Source of the DNA: Pseudoselenomonas ruminantium
Lineage (GTDB): Bacteria; Bacillota; Negativicutes; Selenomonadales; Selenomonadaceae
Length of the DNA stretch: 35,548 bases
Assembly (NCBI GenBank): GCA_015058575.1
Contig: SVBZ01000027.1
Coordinates: 1 to 35,548, forward strand
Direction: 5' to 3'
The notes beneath the pieces were generated by a model. The model did not search any database, was not told the origin of the DNA, and saw only the letters and a program-made list of their open reading frames with translations. Shown in pieces: positions 15,451 to 23,709 of the stretch. The translations under genes were made by a program, and so were the position numbers. Each line of letters opens with the position of its first letter. Within the stretch, counting starts at the first letter, position 1.

Positions 15451-15717
15451 TTATTCCTCGCCGAACTTGGAAGCAACGAGATCTTTCAGAGCCTTAACTG
15501 CCTCAGCCTCGTCCGGGCCATCTGCAACGATCGTGATTTCCGTACCTTTGACCAGACCCATGCTCATGATCATGAGGATGCTCTTAGCGTCAACCGTCTT
15601 GCCTTTAGCCTGAAGCTGAACCTTGGATTTGAACTTCGTAGCCGTCTGAACGAAGATGGATGCCGGACGAGCATGGATACCAGTTTTGTTCTCGATCGTA
15701 ATAGTTTCCTGAGTCAT
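15451..15717 (-). CDS. ptsH: Phosphocarrier protein HPr
   Basis: HPr relays phosphate from enzyme I (via its histidine) to sugar-specific enzymes II. In Firmicutes it is also phosphorylated on Ser46 for catabolite control. The 88-residue product has the catalytic GIHARPA motif with His15, and KSILMIMSMGL with the regulatory-site serine at about position 46. Length is normal. GGAGAGG lies 7 bases upstream of the start. It is the first gene of ptsH-ptsI, and its only convincing upstream promoter is of the sigma-54 type (15807-15822). No HPr kinase gene is in the window. Confidence 0.97.
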   Translation of the reverse strand: MTQETITIENKTGIHARPASIFVQTATKFKSKVQLQAKGKTVDAKSILMIMSMGLVKGTEITIVADGPDEAEAVKALKDLVASKFGEE

Positions 15718-15806
15718 TGTTAAACCTCTCCAATCTTTACATATAAAATACTTCTTTTCCTGCCTGGCAGGTTGTCAGCACGTTTGTCTAACTGCACTTA
15801 TACTAT

Positions 15807-15822
15807 TGCAAGTCGCGTGCCA
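15807..15822 (-). promoter_or_regulatory. Sigma-54 promoter of ptsH-ptsI
   Basis: Read on the minus strand the sequence is TGGCACGCGACTTGCA, an exact match to TGGCAC-N5-TTGC (-24/-12). It lies about 90 bases upstream of the ptsH start and directly downstream of a gene for a sigma-54 activator. The predicted transcription start is near 15796. Confidence 0.85.
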
Positions 15823-15937
15823 ACTTTCGTCAGTTGGGAAAATTTCTCTATCTTTTATCTAAACCCCCGTAAAATAAGGGCTTAGCAAAAGCCGGAAATT
15901 ATGTTTTCGGAAATATGCATAAACGCCAGCGATACAT

Positions 15938-16008
15938 TTGGTAAAAATTACCCAAAAATCGCCAAGAGTTGGTAATTTTTTCTACCCATGGGTAAAAATT
16001 ACCAACTC
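15938..16008. promoter_or_regulatory. Paired GGTAAAAATTACC palindromes, likely upstream activating sites
   Basis: The 13-mer GGTAAAAATTACC occurs identically at 15940-15952 and 15991-16003, 51 bases (about five helical turns) apart. The second copy is part of a 15-bp-armed inverted repeat (15966-15980 with 15994-16008) that also contains a degenerate third site and ACCCATGGGT. The sites lie about 120-200 bases upstream of the sigma-54 promoter, the usual position for enhancer-binding-protein sites, and overlap the end of the activator gene. The large inverted repeat could also terminate the activator transcript. Confidence 0.65.
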
Positions 16009-17690
16009 TATTCAACCAAATCATACTTGCGTGCCTTCGCAGCGACCGTCTTATGCGTAATCTTGAGCATCTTAGCCGCCGCATTGAAGCTGCCGCACTG
16101 CTTGAGGGCGTTGGCAATGATCTGCTTTTCGTACTCTTCCCAGGGCAGCACCGTCTCGGCCGCCGTGAACTGCTGCACCTCACGGCCCGCCATCTCGCCC
16201 TTGATGTAGGACGGCAGCGACGCCACCGTGATGCGCTCGGTATCCATCAGCGTAATCACGCGCTCGATGACATTCTCCAGCTCACGGACATTGCCCGGCC
16301 ACTTGTAGCCCATCAGGACTTCCATGGCCTCAGGCGTCACATCGCGGACTGTCTTGCCCGTCGCGGCGCTGACCTTCTCGACAAAATGCTCGACCAAAAG
16401 CGGGATATCATCGACGCGGTCGCGCAGTGGCGGCAGGCTGATAGGGATGACATTGAGGCGGTAATAGAGGTCATCGCGGAACGCACCATCCTTGACCATC
16501 TGCTCGAGATTGCGGTTCGTCGCCGCGATGATGCGCACATCGACATGCACGGTCTCCTCGCCGCCCACGCGGTCAAATTCCTTCTGCTGCAGCACGCGCA
16601 AAAGCTTTACCTGCATATTCTTGTCCATCTCGCCAATCTCGTCGAGAAAGATCGTGCCCTTATCAGCAAGCTCGAACTTGCCAAGCTTGCGCCGCACGGC
16701 CCCGGTGAACGCCCCCTTCTCATGGCCAAAAAGCTCCGACTCCAAAAGGGTTCCGGGGATAGCCCCGCAATTGACGCGGATGAACGGGCCGCGCCGCCGG
16801 CCGCTCGCATAGTGGATGCCCTCAGCGATGACCTCCTTGCCCGTACCGCTCTCGCCGCGGATCAGCACCGTCGCCGCCGAGCCCGCAGCCTTCGAGGCCA
16901 GCGCCAGCACATCGACGACCTTGCCGCTCTTGCCGATATAGTTCTTGAACGCCTGCGCCGTCTTCTTCGTGCGCAAAAGCTCCTGCTCGAGGTACTCCGC
17001 CCGGGCCGATACCTGCGACAGCCGTGCCATGAGGTTCTGCAGCTCCGTGATATCCTTGATGACCGACACGACGCCGGCAATCTCGCCGTCGACAAAAATC
17101 GGATTGACATTGGCCACGACCGTCGTGCCGTCCTTCTTGCGGCTGATGCTGCCGATGCGCGCCACGCCCGAGCGCAGCACACCGCAGCGATTGCCATCAG
17201 GCGCCGTCTTGAAAACATTCTGCCCGACCACCATCTCTGGCGTCTTATGCACAATGCGCAGATAGGAAGGATTGACATAGGTGATCTCGCCCGTGCGGTC
17301 GACGACGCAGATGCCGTCCTGCACAGCCTCCAAGATCATCTGCAGACGCTCCTGCATCAGCGCGTTCTCATGTAGCAGCAAATCCATCTCATGGATATCG
17401 CCTGGCGAATTCATCTCGAAATCACTCTCAAGGAAGCGGACCATCTCATAGACAGCCTGCCGTCCCTCATCGCCCTCCGCGGCCACGAACACCGAATCCC
17501 CACAGGAAATCTTGAGCGCTACGAGCTTCATGAGGCTGTGCATCTCACAGCACTCACTGCGCTCGCTGCGCAAAAATAACGGTGTCCCATATTTCTTTCC
17601 GAGATCCTTCGCCCGCTGCACGATCATCGCGGCAATACGGGCATGGATGCCGCTTTCATGACGGATAACGGCCTCCTGCTCAAACATCAT
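16008..17690 (-). CDS. Sigma-54-dependent activator with N-terminal HPr-like domain (HPr-PAS-AAA-HTH)
   Basis: An enhancer-binding protein of 560 residues with an unusual domain order. Residues 1-90 form an HPr-like domain: SGIHARIAAM places His16 exactly where HPr has its phosphorylated histidine, and HSLMKLVAL near 51-59 mirrors the HPr Ser46 helix. A PAS domain follows (about 115-220, ICVVDRTGEITYVN). Then comes a complete sigma-54 AAA+ domain (about 250-480) with Walker A GESGTGKE at 279-286, GAFTGA at 326-331 and FLDEIGEM as Walker B. A Fis-type helix-turn-helix ends the protein (NAAAKMLKITHKTVAAKARKY). It lies directly upstream of the sigma-54 promoter of ptsHI with paired palindromic sites between. 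I infer that PTS phosphorylation of His16, or a competing interaction, adjusts ptsHI transcription. Confidence 0.9.
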   Translation of the reverse strand: MMFEQEAVIRHESGIHARIAAMIVQRAKDLGKKYGTPLFLRSERSECCEMHSLMKLVALKISCGDSVFVAAEGDEGRQAVYEMVRFLESDFEMNSPGDIHEMDLLLHENALMQERLQMILEAVQDGICVVDRTGEITYVNPSYLRIVHKTPEMVVGQNVFKTAPDGNRCGVLRSGVARIGSISRKKDGTTVVANVNPIFVDGEIAGVVSVIKDITELQNLMARLSQVSARAEYLEQELLRTKKTAQAFKNYIGKSGKVVDVLALASKAAGSAATVLIRGESGTGKEVIAEGIHYASGRRRGPFIRVNCGAIPGTLLESELFGHEKGAFTGAVRRKLGKFELADKGTIFLDEIGEMDKNMQVKLLRVLQQKEFDRVGGEETVHVDVRIIAATNRNLEQMVKDGAFRDDLYYRLNVIPISLPPLRDRVDDIPLLVEHFVEKVSAATGKTVRDVTPEAMEVLMGYKWPGNVRELENVIERVITLMDTERITVASLPSYIKGEMAGREVQQFTAAETVLPWEEYEKQIIANALKQCGSFNAAAKMLKITHKTVAAKARKYDLVE

Positions 17691-17782
17691 AGCGAATCGT
17701 TCCTTTCTGTTCCTTATATTATACTATAAAACCTCGTCAAAATCTGCCAAAAACAATAAGAAATTTCAATGCGAATTCGGGA

Positions 17783-17812
17783 TTGTTTGAAATTCCCTTC
17801 TCATGGTATAAT
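17783..17812 (+). promoter_or_regulatory. Promoter of the TPR / PRC-barrel operon
   Basis: TTGTTT (17783-17788), 18 bases, then TATAAT (17807-17812). It gives a leader of about 90 bases before the gene at 17912. Between promoter and gene lies the short inverted sequence CCCCTATCATGTCGAATAGG, perhaps a leader stem. Confidence 0.55.
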
Positions 17813-17911
17813 ATAAGGGAATTTTTGCCAGACGGCAGCAGGAATTCCCCCTATCATGTCGAATAGGGGAACATAGTGGTATTTTGCCCAATACAGGAAG
17901 AGGTGAGCAAC

Positions 17912-19018
17912 ATGACATTTATCCTGGTGACGGGCTCCATCATGGCCGTGAGCATCTTCCTCATCTACCATCTCTGCCGCTTCATCGGCATTGAGATGAA
18001 ATGGCTGTCGTTAGTGCTCTGTGCAGTCATGGCCTTCCTCGTGAATGCCGTGGCCATATCCATGAGTCCATTTCTGGACCGTTCGCATTACCTGCGGCTC
18101 GGCGTTCTTGTCATCGCTGCTGCTGCCATCGTCACGCTCTTCAACGAGCATCTGCTGCGCCGCAGCCAAAAAGACGGGCAGCCAGCAGACGAGGCCAGCG
18201 ACAGCCAGGCAGTCACCCTGCCCTGGAAAGCGGAACAGCCCGCGATGGCGGCAGCATCCGCGGGGGCAGCTGCCAGTACAGCAGCGGTGGATAACGCACC
18301 GGACGGTGAACAAGAACCTGAACCAAACACCACCAAAACTGCCAGTGATACGGCTGCCGAAGAAGAAGCCGCCCGCACTGCAGCCCTGAAAAAACAACAA
18401 GCTCTGGCTGCTGCCCGCGCCGAGGAGGAGCTCGCCGCCAAGGCTGAGCAAGCCGCCAAAGCAAAAGCCGAAGCAATTGCCCGCGCCCAGGCCCTGCAGG
18501 CCGAAAAAGACGAAGCCCGCCGCAAGGCCGCCGAAGAACTCAAGGCCCGGCAAGCCGCTGAAGCTGAAGCAAAAGCTGCCCAGCAGCAAGCAGAGCAAGC
18601 CGAGGCAAAACAGCAGCAGGTCCGCGAGGAAATCGCAGCACTCGACTCGCTCGACCGCATCCTCGACTATGCCTATGACCATGCGGCAAGCGATCCTGCG
18701 GCAGCCATCTGTGCCTACCAGCAGGCCATCGACCGCTACAGCGAGGACAGCTATACGCCGTTCCTCGTCATCGAGCTGGGCAACCTTTACAAGGAGCAGG
18801 CCGCCTACGATAAGGCCATCGAGTCCTACCAGCAGGCCCTGTCCCTTCCGATCATCGCCACGAACGATGACATGAAGCAGGAGTTCATCAAGAACACCCG
18901 CTATCTGACCATCGTCCAGGATATATTATCCAAACATCACGCGCTCTCGACGCCATTTCCGGACATCCCGGCCGGCGTCATGCAGGAAATCGAAACAAAG
19001 TTCCAGCAGAGCAGCTAA
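17912..19018 (+). CDS. Membrane protein with Ala/Glu-rich coiled coil and TPR-like C-terminus
   Basis: I do not recognise a named family. The 368 residues fall into three parts. Residues 1-85 hold three predicted membrane helices (about 3-19, 30-50 and 60-80). Residues 90-250 are charged and extremely rich in Ala, Glu, Lys and Gln, a TolA-like coiled coil. Residues 255-345 are helical with TPR character (ICAYQQAIDRY, LGNLYKEQAAYDKAIESYQQAL). I chose the ATG at 17912 because GAGGTGA lies 5 bases upstream; an in-frame GTG 36 bases earlier has no such site. The next gene starts 18 bases after the stop, so the two form an operon. Its role may be to tether an assembly to the inner membrane; this is a guess from architecture. 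Confidence 0.75.
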   Translation: MTFILVTGSIMAVSIFLIYHLCRFIGIEMKWLSLVLCAVMAFLVNAVAISMSPFLDRSHYLRLGVLVIAAAAIVTLFNEHLLRRSQKDGQPADEASDSQAVTLPWKAEQPAMAAASAGAAASTAAVDNAPDGEQEPEPNTTKTASDTAAEEEAARTAALKKQQALAAARAEEELAAKAEQAAKAKAEAIARAQALQAEKDEARRKAAEELKARQAAEAEAKAAQQQAEQAEAKQQQVREEIAALDSLDRILDYAYDHAASDPAAAICAYQQAIDRYSEDSYTPFLVIELGNLYKEQAAYDKAIESYQQALSLPIIATNDDMKQEFIKNTRYLTIVQDILSKHHALSTPFPDIPAGVMQEIETKFQQSS

Positions 19019-19036
19019 TCTAATGGGGGAATATTC

Positions 19037-19993
19037 ATGAAAAAAAGTGTAGAAATCCTTGGCCTGCCGGTCATCAGCATCACCGAAGGCCGTGAGCTTG
19101 GCATGAGCAAGACCCTGCTCATCGATGCCAAAAACGGTCTCGTCGCAGCCATCACCATCGAGGACGAGGACTGGTACCGCGGCGTCAAACTGATTCCGTA
19201 CGAATCGGTCATCGCCATCGGTGATGACGCCGTAACCGTCACGAACAGCGAGAACATCCTCAAGCTCGACGACGCCGGCGACTATGAGACGCTGCTCGAT
19301 GAAAACATCCGCGTCATCGGCACCAAGGCCATCACGAAATCCGGTACGATTCAGGGTAACATCTCTGAGGTCTTCATCGGCGACGATGGCAAAATCGAAA
19401 AATGCGAAATCACAGCACCGGACGGAACGAGCTCCGAAGTTACCAGCGACCAGATCTCCATCTTTGGTAAGCAAGTAACGGTCATCGATCCGAACGGTGA
19501 AAAAAAAAATGAGCCTGTAATCCCAGCACCAAAAGCCGCTCCGGCAAAACCAGCTGCAGCACCCAAAGCTGAGGAAGCTCAGGAAGCTCCAAAAGCTGAG
19601 GAAAAGCCAGCTGAGGCACCCAAAGCTGAAGAGCCAAAAGCTCCGGCAGCACCAAAAGCCGAGCCAGCTCCGGCAGTAAAGGAAGAGCCGAAGAAAGAAG
19701 CACCGAAGGCCGAAGAGCCGAAAGCTGCTCCGGCAAAACCTGCCGCTCCGGCACCGAAGAAAGAAGCACCGAAAGCCGCTGCTCCGGCAGCTGACGCCGC
19801 CAAACAGGCTGCTGCTGACAAAGCAACCGAAGAGCGTCATCGCCGCTTCCTGCTCGGCAAAAAAGCAACGCGCGACATCAAGATGGACAACGGCATCGTA
19901 ATCGTCCAGGCTGGCCAGGACATCACCGAAGAAGTCCTCCAGAAGGCAAAGCTTGCCAACAAATTCATCGAACTGTCCATGAACGTTCGCTAA
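19037..19993 (+). CDS. PRC-barrel domain protein with Pro/Ala/Lys/Glu-rich linker
   Basis: A 318-residue soluble protein. Residues 1-155 contain two PRC-barrel-like beta units (EILGLPVISITEGRELG... and ENIRVIGTKAITKSG...), a fold used in RNA processing and photosynthetic reaction-centre assembly proteins. Residues 160-262 are a low-complexity linker of repeated PKAEE, APKAE and PAKPAAP units, flexible and probably extended. Residues 265-318 form a distinct conserved-looking tail, with a basic patch RHRRFLLGKKATRDI then an AGQDITEEVLQKAKLANKF helix. GGGGGA lies 7 bases before the start. It follows the membrane coiled-coil/TPR gene by 18 bases, so the pair may act together at the inner membrane. 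Specific function unknown. Confidence 0.8.
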   Translation: MKKSVEILGLPVISITEGRELGMSKTLLIDAKNGLVAAITIEDEDWYRGVKLIPYESVIAIGDDAVTVTNSENILKLDDAGDYETLLDENIRVIGTKAITKSGTIQGNISEVFIGDDGKIEKCEITAPDGTSSEVTSDQISIFGKQVTVIDPNGEKKNEPVIPAPKAAPAKPAAAPKAEEAQEAPKAEEKPAEAPKAEEPKAPAAPKAEPAPAVKEEPKKEAPKAEEPKAAPAKPAAPAPKKEAPKAAAPAADAAKQAAADKATEERHRRFLLGKKATRDIKMDNGIVIVQAGQDITEEVLQKAKLANKFIELSMNVR

Positions 19994-20002
19994 ACAGCAT
20001 AT

Positions 20003-20037
20003 AAAACGGCCCTGCCACAATGTGGCAGGGCCGTTTT
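20003..20037. terminator. Bidirectional terminator after the PRC-barrel gene
   Basis: Arms of 16-17 bp (AAAACGGCCCTGCCAC, 20003-20018, with 20022-20037) close on a tiny loop and end in TTTTT. It starts 9 bases after the PRC-barrel stop and also faces the convergent gene ending at 20080. Confidence 0.9.
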
Positions 20038-20079
20038 TATATTGCCCGCATGAAAATGGCACTTACCTGTCAGCTGCTA

Positions 20080-21081
20080 TCATTCCTTCTGGAATCTATT
20101 CTTTATCAACTGGATACAGGCAGCAACCGACAACGCTTCCGGCCGGGAATTCACTTTCTCTTTGAACACCGCATCATCAACGATCTGTTCCACCGCATGA
20201 TATGCCTCTCCTGACGGACTATGCACTGTTGTCCGGACACCAGAATCCTCTCTGTAGATACCTTCCCTTTCAGCATTCAATACCGACTGATAGAAATCCA
20301 TCAATTGGATAAAGCTTTCATACCGAGGCTTCTCCTGCGGCAAGTATTCTTCATACCGTGCCAATACGGCAAGCTTATCACGCAATTCCCGTGTGACTCC
20401 CCGCACGATCTCTAACGCCAATGCCCGATAGTCTTTTTTGTCCACGTCATCCGACAGCCCTTCCCACTGCCAGATATCATACCGGTCTATATAGCCAGCG
20501 TAATATAACGCCAGCAGGCTCTCGCGGATATACTTGAAAAAAATTGGATAGCTATTCCAATTCCCTGCAATCCGCTTCGAACAAACCAGCTCTGCGAAAG
20601 CCACCAGCGGCGCTCCGTCGCGCAAGCCTTCCCATAGCGCAAAAGTCTCATGGATAAACTCCATGGAAAATTCGTCATCGCTCCTGCCTTCACGTTCAAG
20701 CGTTTTCATCCTTGCATAAAACCGTACCAATCGCACATAATTCTGCGAACGCTCGGCCTTCTCCCATCGCACCGATGCAAAATAAAACGCACGAAACATA
20801 TCTGTCCAGTGCGAAACCCCAAACCGCTCAATAACGCCCGCACCGCGTTCCTCACGGTGCATTTCCTGCCGATACTGCTGATACAGCTTCGGCCACATTT
20901 CTTCATCCGGCTCCGATAAAACACTGCTTACCAGGCACTCCGCCCAGTGCACATAGTTATCCTGCGGAATGCGGCCAGCAGCCAATAAAAACCGAACCAT
21001 CTTTTCTGTCCGGATATAATCCAGCCCTTCGCGTTTCGCCACATCATCGGCTTTTTGACTATAAAAATCACTTATCTTCAT
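20080..21081 (-). CDS. Protein of unknown function downstream of the KAP NTPase
   Basis: I recognise no family. The 333-residue product is soluble and mostly helical, rich in charged and aromatic residues (for example FYFASVRWEKAERSQNYVRLV in two adjoining stretches), with no signal peptide, membrane segment or catalytic motif that I can see. It starts 8 bases after the stop of the KAP-type NTPase, with only a weak AGGAT-type site in that junction, so it is probably translated by coupling with the NTPase. Conserved operon pairing with a KAP NTPase suggests that it is the regulated partner or effector of that ATPase. The convergent PRC-barrel operon is separated from it by a strong terminator. 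Confidence 0.65.
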   Translation of the reverse strand: MKISDFYSQKADDVAKREGLDYIRTEKMVRFLLAAGRIPQDNYVHWAECLVSSVLSEPDEEMWPKLYQQYRQEMHREERGAGVIERFGVSHWTDMFRAFYFASVRWEKAERSQNYVRLVRFYARMKTLEREGRSDDEFSMEFIHETFALWEGLRDGAPLVAFAELVCSKRIAGNWNSYPIFFKYIRESLLALYYAGYIDRYDIWQWEGLSDDVDKKDYRALALEIVRGVTRELRDKLAVLARYEEYLPQEKPRYESFIQLMDFYQSVLNAEREGIYREDSGVRTTVHSPSGEAYHAVEQIVDDAVFKEKVNSRPEALSVAACIQLIKNRFQKE

Positions 21082-21089
21082 AACCTATC

Positions 21090-22214
21090 CTACTCCCACG
21101 CTTCCGGCAGCTTCACTTGATCCAGCTTCAACAGGCGAAGCGCCAAATACAGCTCAAACATCTCCGCAGACTTCCTATAGTCTACCAGCCGCCTCAGCTG
21201 CTCCCGGATATCCGCCATGCGCTGTTCTATTTGTGCACGGCGCACAGCAGCATTTTCTCTTCGTGGCAGCTCCATTTCCAGATTCCGATATTCCTGCAGA
21301 AGGAAAACCAGCAGCACTTCATTGCCTGCATCATCATAGCCACGAAAAACCTGATACAAATCACAAACTGCAGCTTCCTTCAGCCGTGCATACGCCAACG
21401 GCAGGAAATGTTCAATATAACTGAACGAGATTATCGTTTCCCGTTCCCACGGCTGCATTTTAGCAAACCAGCCAAAGGCCGTCTCAACGCTTTTCAGAAA
21501 ATCCTCCGTCCGGCGAATGGTAATCCCCTTGCTTAAATATCGTTGAACCCAGACAGCCTCCTCATCCAATATACAATGCACGAAATACTTCGACCCCATC
21601 GGTAAATTCCAGATTTCCTGGCCAGTAAGCCTGAAATCCTCTTGGGTATCCTTCTGCATCCGTTGAATCATCGTTCGTAAGGATAGCGGACTCAAATCCA
21701 TATGACAGCGCACATACTTCTCCATGAACTGCTCGGTAAGCCCCATATCCTTCATATGCTGCCGGTCATACTGATAAATCGCCTTGATTCCGCCCTGCCA
21801 CACAGTATCATTAGCCGCAGTCAATTTCTCCGTCAAATAAAGAATGTTCTTTACTGCGTCCACATTTTGCAGCCTATCCAGGTCCTCATAGATAATCAAA
21901 ACAGGTTTTCTCAGCAGCAATAGTTCCCTGCGAAACTCATCAAAGATCTTCGCATACCGTTTATCCGCATCCGCCCAAAGAATATCCACGGCATGAATCT
22001 TCGTCGCCTTGAATATCCCCTGCAGCTTCCGCATATTGCTTGATATCTTGCCATTCGTATATAAAACATTATTGAGTTCCTGCACCAGATATTCCGCAAA
22101 CGAATCCAGCCGCACGGCCAAGACATCAATCTTCACAATCTCAACGGGATTCTCTTTCTCACGCTCCAACGCCTCAACAAGCCCCGCCAGCAAAAATGAC
22201 TTTCCCTGCCCCCC
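21090..22214 (-). pseudogene. KAP-type P-loop NTPase, C-terminal part after a frameshift
   Basis: This is the larger part of a KAP NTPase whose frame is broken at a run of six G's (22209-22214, minus strand). In this frame the protein resumes inside the Walker A motif as GQGKSFLLAGL. It continues with VLIIYEDLDRL, a KAP-type Walker B with the DLDR signature, then a helical region to LKLDQVKLPEAWE. Upstream, this frame offers only a TTG start that would cut off the strand before Walker A, so it is not a sensible independent gene. With one G fewer the two parts join as EWGQGKS and give about 532 residues. The tract could be a phase-variation switch, a true mutation or an assembly error. KAP proteins are membrane-associated NTPases, including the phage-exclusion protein PifA. 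Confidence 0.75.
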
Positions 22215-22689
22215 ACTCAGCCTCCAAACCAAGTGTGGTCACCCTTGGATTCTTCACATACCCGAGCAGCCGCGCCAAGTCATCCTTCCGCTCCAAAAAA
22301 AGATTACGAGACGGCCATGAGGGTACGCGTTTATTATTTTCCGTACGATATGCCCGATACTTTTTCCCTTCTACCAAAGCAACAATCAACAATCCTAAAC
22401 CAAGGAACGGAAAAAGAATACGCCCCCATGAAACAACCCATTCCCACTGCTCCGGGCTCATATCCTTGAAAGCAACTACGCCAGCCTTCCCACATAAACT
22501 ACCAACCAGCAATACTCCCCCCATGCCATATAAGGGAAGATTCGTTACCGTAGCAGCATTTACCCATAACAACAGAACCAGCAGCACAACCGCAAAAATA
22601 TAGACAGGAAAAATTATCCCCGGTACCCCAGCACCGATAAAAATCGCAACAATAAACAAAGATAAAAATCGCTTTACCACACTTGTCAC
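22174..22689 (-). pseudogene. KAP-type P-loop NTPase, N-terminal membrane part (frameshifted)
   Basis: N-terminal part of the same broken gene. From a GTG at 22689 (AGGATAGGGG about 9 bases upstream) it codes for about four membrane helices within the first 110 residues. A cytoplasmic segment follows, NLFLERKDDLARLLGYV then TTLGLEAEWG, the start of the Walker A region. It runs out of frame after GAGK and ends eight codons later. An earlier TTG at 22719 would add ten residues but has no ribosome binding site. The four-helix N-terminus before a P-loop is typical of KAP NTPases, whose membrane helices are usually inserted in or near the P-loop domain. Confidence 0.7.
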
Positions 22690-22733
22690 AAAGACCGCCC
22701 CTATCCTATAACACCCCAAAGAATCTTAATTTT

Positions 22734-22763
22734 ATTATAAAATGTACGGCTAAGCTCATACAA
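22734..22763 (-). promoter_or_regulatory. Promoter of the KAP NTPase operon
   Basis: On the minus strand TTGTAT (22758-22763), 18 bases, then TATAAT (22734-22739), about 45 bases upstream of the GTG start. The -10 is a perfect consensus. Confidence 0.55.
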
Positions 22764-22874
22764 GAACAATCTGTCTGAGATGCCATGGCACTTGGCTAGG
22801 CCCGTTCTTCAATATACCTGCCAACTGATATGATAACCACTCTTCCCCAAGGTGATACCCAACCAAAGGGATTA

Positions 22875-22903
22875 TTGCGCCGAAACAATGAATATGATAT
22901 ATT
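22875..22903 (+). promoter_or_regulatory. Promoter of the membrane-anchored unknown gene
   Basis: TTGCGC (22875-22880), 17 bases, then TATATT (22898-22903), about 38 bases upstream of the ATG at 22942. Confidence 0.5.
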
Positions 22904-22941
22904 AGAAAATGCTTATAACCCACTAAAAAGGAGACATATTC

Positions 22942-23634
22942 ATGCGCAAGAATGACAGCACATTCTCATTTACCGGTATTCTCGTAGTTGCCGTGGCCTT
23001 CGGCCTCTTCCTGAACTATCAGGCTCAGAAAGATAACCTGTCCTTTACCGATGAATTCCGTAAGACCTTCTTCACCGCCGAGTGGAATAAGGAACAACAG
23101 GAAAAGGAACGGGCAAAAGGCAGAGCCGAAGCCGAAAAATGGCTCCAAAAGGTAAAAGAAGCCGAAACGAAACAGGCACAAGCTGATCGGCAAGCGGAAG
23201 CTGCCAATGCCAAACAGACCCGCCTTGACCCGCGCCAGGCAAAATGGACATCCATAAAGCAGCAATCACAAGGCGAATTAACTGCCACAATGCTGTGTGA
23301 TACCAACGGCGACAACATCTACATCAATGAAAATGGCAACGTAATGAATCTGCTTGCAGTCCAAGAATCCGGAACGGGCCATGACCTGCACGGCAATCCC
23401 ATGCATCTCGATCCCAACGACTATCTCGTCATGGTCATGGAAATCGATATCAACAACAACCGCAAGCGTATCGTCGACGGCTATCGCTACAACATTGCTT
23501 CCGGCCAAAAGAGCGCCTCCAGCTTTGATCCCGCACAACATGGCAACTGGGAGACCAACCAGCCGGACTTCCTGCCGAACTATTTCAGCTGGATAAAAGA
23601 AAATTACAGCAACTTCTACCGTCTTCCACACTAA
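22942..23634 (+). CDS. Membrane-anchored protein of unknown function
   Basis: I do not recognise the family. The 230-residue product has one N-terminal membrane helix (about 9-25, TGILVVAVAFGLFLNY). A charged coiled-coil stalk follows (about 48-95, rich in Lys, Glu and Ala), then a globular C-terminal domain (about 100-230) with many Asn, Asp and Tyr residues. Without a clear cleavage site it is probably a signal-anchored protein facing the periplasm. AAAGGAG lies 9 bases upstream of the start. It stands alone, with its own promoter, divergent from the KAP operon and 75 bases before an AlbA_2 gene. Confidence 0.7.
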   Translation: MRKNDSTFSFTGILVVAVAFGLFLNYQAQKDNLSFTDEFRKTFFTAEWNKEQQEKERAKGRAEAEKWLQKVKEAETKQAQADRQAEAANAKQTRLDPRQAKWTSIKQQSQGELTATMLCDTNGDNIYINENGNVMNLLAVQESGTGHDLHGNPMHLDPNDYLVMVMEIDINNNRKRIVDGYRYNIASGQKSASSFDPAQHGNWETNQPDFLPNYFSWIKENYSNFYRLPH

Positions 23635-23661
23635 GACGTAATTCCTATCCCTTCTCTTGAC

Positions 23662-23688
23662 TAGAATGATTAGAATGATTAGAATGAT
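23662..23688. repeat. Three tandem copies of TAGAATGAT
   Basis: Three exact 9-bp units occupy 23662-23670, 23671-23679 and 23680-23688, flanked on both sides by GACTAGAA. They lie 21 bases before the AlbA_2 gene start. Because the unit is a multiple of three but lies outside the coding frame, a change in copy number would shift promoter/leader spacing rather than reading frame. Confidence 0.7.
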
Positions 23689-23709
23689 GACTAGAAAGAA
23701 GGGATTACG

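Noticed and set aside
19510..19830. PAKE-rich repeats of the PRC-barrel gene as a separate repeat element
   Set aside because: They are degenerate codon-level repeats within a low-complexity linker, without a fixed DNA unit.
21090..22232. The C-terminal KAP part as an independent gene
   Set aside because: It would start at a TTG without a ribosome binding site and lack the strand before Walker A; joining it to the upstream frame restores a complete P-loop.
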